Positions 6,325 through 7,636 of a stretch of 7,636 nucleotides of DNA are shown here, one piece after another. Location of the stretch: contig JAOQAL010000335.1 of assembly GCA_025963615.1 (NCBI GenBank), forward strand, positions 1-7,636. The letters are read 5' to 3'. Each line of letters starts with the position of its first letter. The stretch's first letter is position 1. The position numbers and the translations under genes were made by a program. The notes beneath the pieces are model-generated. The model was not told where the DNA came from. It made no database searches and worked only from the letters and a program-made list of their open reading frames with translations. This DNA is from Chitinophagaceae bacterium. Lineage in GTDB: Bacteria; Bacteroidota; Bacteroidia; Chitinophagales; Chitinophagaceae.

Positions 6325-7532
6325 GCGAAACGATCATAAAAGTGGAAGGCATCGGGAAGAAATACATTATTTCCCACCAGGGGCCGGAAAAATATAGTGC
6401 ATTGCGGGATGTGATTGCCCGTAAAACAAAGAAATGGATAAAAAGAAAGGAAGAAAAATTTTCAGCCAAAGAAGAATTCTGGGCGCTGAAAGATATTTCT
6501 TTTGAAATAAATCAAGGCGAAGCAGTAGGAATTATCGGGCGCAACGGAGCCGGTAAAAGCACCTTACTGAAAGTGCTCAGCCGTATTACAGAACCTTCCA
6601 ACGGACGCATAGAAATAAATGGGCGGGTAGCGTCCCTGCTCGAAGTGGGAACAGGTTTTCATCCCGAATTAACAGGAAGAGAAAATATTTTTTTAAATGG
6701 AGCCATTCTTGGAATGAGCCGCGTTGAAATAAAAAACAAATTTGACGAGATCATCAACTTTGCCGGCGTTGAGAAATTCCTGGATACGCCCGTAAAAAGA
6801 TATAGCAGTGGCATGTATGTGCGGTTGGCTTTTGCTGTGGCGGCGCACCTCGAACCTGAAATATTGGTTGTGGATGAAGTGTTGGCAGTAGGTGATGCTG
6901 AATTTCAGAAAAAATGCATCGGGAAGATGGATGAGGTAAGTAAAAGTGGCAGAACGGTGCTTTTTGTTAGCCATAACATGGGTGTGATTGCTGAACTATG
7001 CCAAAAATGTATTTTATTGGATAAGGGAGAAGTGAAACTGCACGATAAAACAAATAAGGTTTTAGATCAGTACAATGTTTTGCTTTCAAACTCTTTTTCA
7101 GTTTATGAGAATAAGTCACAACTAAATAATTCGCTCCACATTAAATCAATCTCTATACAAAGCAGGAGCGGGAATAATATTTTTTCCTTCAATGAAAAAA
7201 TTATTTTAAAAGCTGAGCTCAATATAACTTCTGAATATTTTGAAGGTATCCATTTGGGAATTGCCCTGTTGGATAAATGGAAAAGGAAGATTTTTACAAC
7301 CCATAAATTATTAGAAGGGAGTGAAAAAGGAACTTATTTTTTATCCATACCGGAACAGCTTTTTTTAAATGGTTATTACTCCTTTGATGCTGCCTTGTTT
7401 GTACCCAATAGCAGCGTTTTTGAATATCTTAAAGACATTTGCCCATTTGAAATTTTAGATTTTTCCTCCGAAATGGCACAGTATGCCAGTGCCGATACCG
7501 GAATTATACAGGTTAAATGCGAATGGAATTGA
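6321..7532 (+). CDS. wzt: Wzt-like ABC ATPase with C-terminal glycan-recognition-type extension
   Basis: ATPase subunit (403 residues) that powers glycan export through Wzm. Seen: an extended loop typical of this subfamily (about 18-52); Walker A GRNGAGKST (73-81); the VASLLEVGTGFHPELTGREN block (103-122), diagnostic for Wzt/TagH-type ATPases; ABC signature YSSGM (161-165); Walker B ILVVDE (181-186) with catalytic Glu186; D-loop AVGD (189-192); and H-loop His218 in FVSHNM. Residues from about 265 to 403 form a divergent, beta-rich extension. By position and length it corresponds to the Wzt C-terminal domain, which in the E. coli O8/O9a systems binds the terminally modified non-reducing end of the polymer. 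The ATG at 6321 is the first in frame after a TAA at 6291-6293. A further gene overlaps the last 10 bases. The nucleotide-binding domain is certain; the extension's ligand is unknown. Confidence 0.95.
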   Translation: MSETIIKVEGIGKKYIISHQGPEKYSALRDVIARKTKKWIKRKEEKFSAKEEFWALKDISFEINQGEAVGIIGRNGAGKSTLLKVLSRITEPSNGRIEINGRVASLLEVGTGFHPELTGRENIFLNGAILGMSRVEIKNKFDEIINFAGVEKFLDTPVKRYSSGMYVRLAFAVAAHLEPEILVVDEVLAVGDAEFQKKCIGKMDEVSKSGRTVLFVSHNMGVIAELCQKCILLDKGEVKLHDKTNKVLDQYNVLLSNSFSVYENKSQLNNSLHIKSISIQSRSGNNIFSFNEKIILKAELNITSEYFEGIHLGIALLDKWKRKIFTTHKLLEGSEKGTYFLSIPEQLFLNGYYSFDAALFVPNSSVFEYLKDICPFEILDFSSEMAQYASADTGIIQVKCEWN

Positions 7533-7636
7533 AAGGCTACATTCGGAAAATATTAATCAAAACGGGCATTCTCAAAAGGCCTGAAAACTCAATTGGCCGA
7601 TACCGGATACATCAACGATCGAAAGCGGAAGATTCT
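7523..7636 (+). CDS. Unidentified gene, 5' part only (38 codons, continues past window)
   Basis: An ATG at 7523 opens a frame with no stop through the last base of the window (38 codons), overlapping the end of wzt by 10 bases, an arrangement typical of translationally coupled genes. The predicted start is MELKGYIRKILIKTGILKRP, a basic amphipathic leader, followed by more Arg/Lys-rich sequence. I do not recognise it. Genes after wzt in such clusters are often methyltransferases or glycosyltransferases, and some FkbM-type methyltransferases have similar basic N-termini, but nothing here proves that. Being open over only 38 codons is modest evidence; the position and overlap add to it. Confidence 0.6.
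   Translation, partial: MELKGYIRKILIKTGILKRPENSIGRYRIHQRSKAEDS

Noticed and set aside
6801..6815. Unusual ABC signature YSSGM instead of LSGGQ in Wzt
   Set aside because: This form is normal for Wzt/TagH-type polysaccharide exporter ATPases; Walker A, Walker B and the H-loop are intact.
6693..6974. A 93-codon minus-strand ORF opposite wzt
   Set aside because: It is antisense to the conserved ABC signature and Walker B region, so its openness follows from codon bias on the other strand.

Overview
This window is part of a cell-surface polysaccharide (O-antigen, capsule or exopolysaccharide) biosynthesis and export cluster. All genes lie on the + strand. The organism is most likely a member of the Bacteroidota, possibly a Chitinophagaceae or Sphingobacteriia relative. 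This is inferred from moderate to low GC, A/T-rich start contexts almost without Shine-Dalgarno sequences, one exact match to the Bacteroidota -7 element TAnnTTTG, and the flavour of the proteins (for example a Wzc-type kinase with an EFDIRKP Walker A' and a Gly-Tyr tail). I could not search a database, so the taxonomy is tentative.

Layout. (1) Positions 2-1171: the C-terminal part of a Wzc-like polysaccharide co-polymerase/tyrosine autokinase; its N-terminus lies upstream of the window. (2) 1181-2149: a WbpP/TviC-type UDP-N-acetylhexosamine 4-epimerase. (3) 2178-3236: RmlB, dTDP-glucose 4,6-dehydratase. (4) 3252-4403: a membrane acyltransferase of family 3. (5) 4432-5301: RmlA, glucose-1-phosphate thymidylyltransferase. 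(6) A 115-base gap with a candidate promoter. (7) 5417-6244: Wzm-like ABC-2 permease. (8) 6321-7532: Wzt-like ATPase with a C-terminal extension. (9) 7523-7636: the first 38 codons of another gene overlapping the end of wzt, not identified. The gaps between the first five genes are 9, 28, 15 and 28 bases, so they probably form one operon; wzm-wzt and the next gene form a second block that may have its own promoter.

How the genes work together. RmlA and RmlB make dTDP-4-keto-6-deoxyglucose, the branch point to dTDP-rhamnose and to several amino-deoxysugars; the enzymes that decide the final sugar (RmlC/RmlD or an aminotransferase set) are not in the window. The epimerase supplies UDP-GalNAc or a related N-acetylated sugar. 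The acyltransferase probably O-acylates the glycan or one of its sugars at the membrane. Wzm/Wzt exports a lipid-linked glycan across the inner membrane, and the Wzt C-terminal domain suggests that a terminal modification is recognised before export. Wzc-like kinases normally serve the Wzx/Wzy route, so finding one beside an ABC exporter is the main architectural point of interest.

I see no RNA gene, CRISPR array, insertion sequence or convincing terminator. I found no clearly undescribed system; the most unusual items are the mixed-pathway arrangement, the pair of tiny ORFs linking wzm to wzt, and the unidentified overlapping gene at the right edge.
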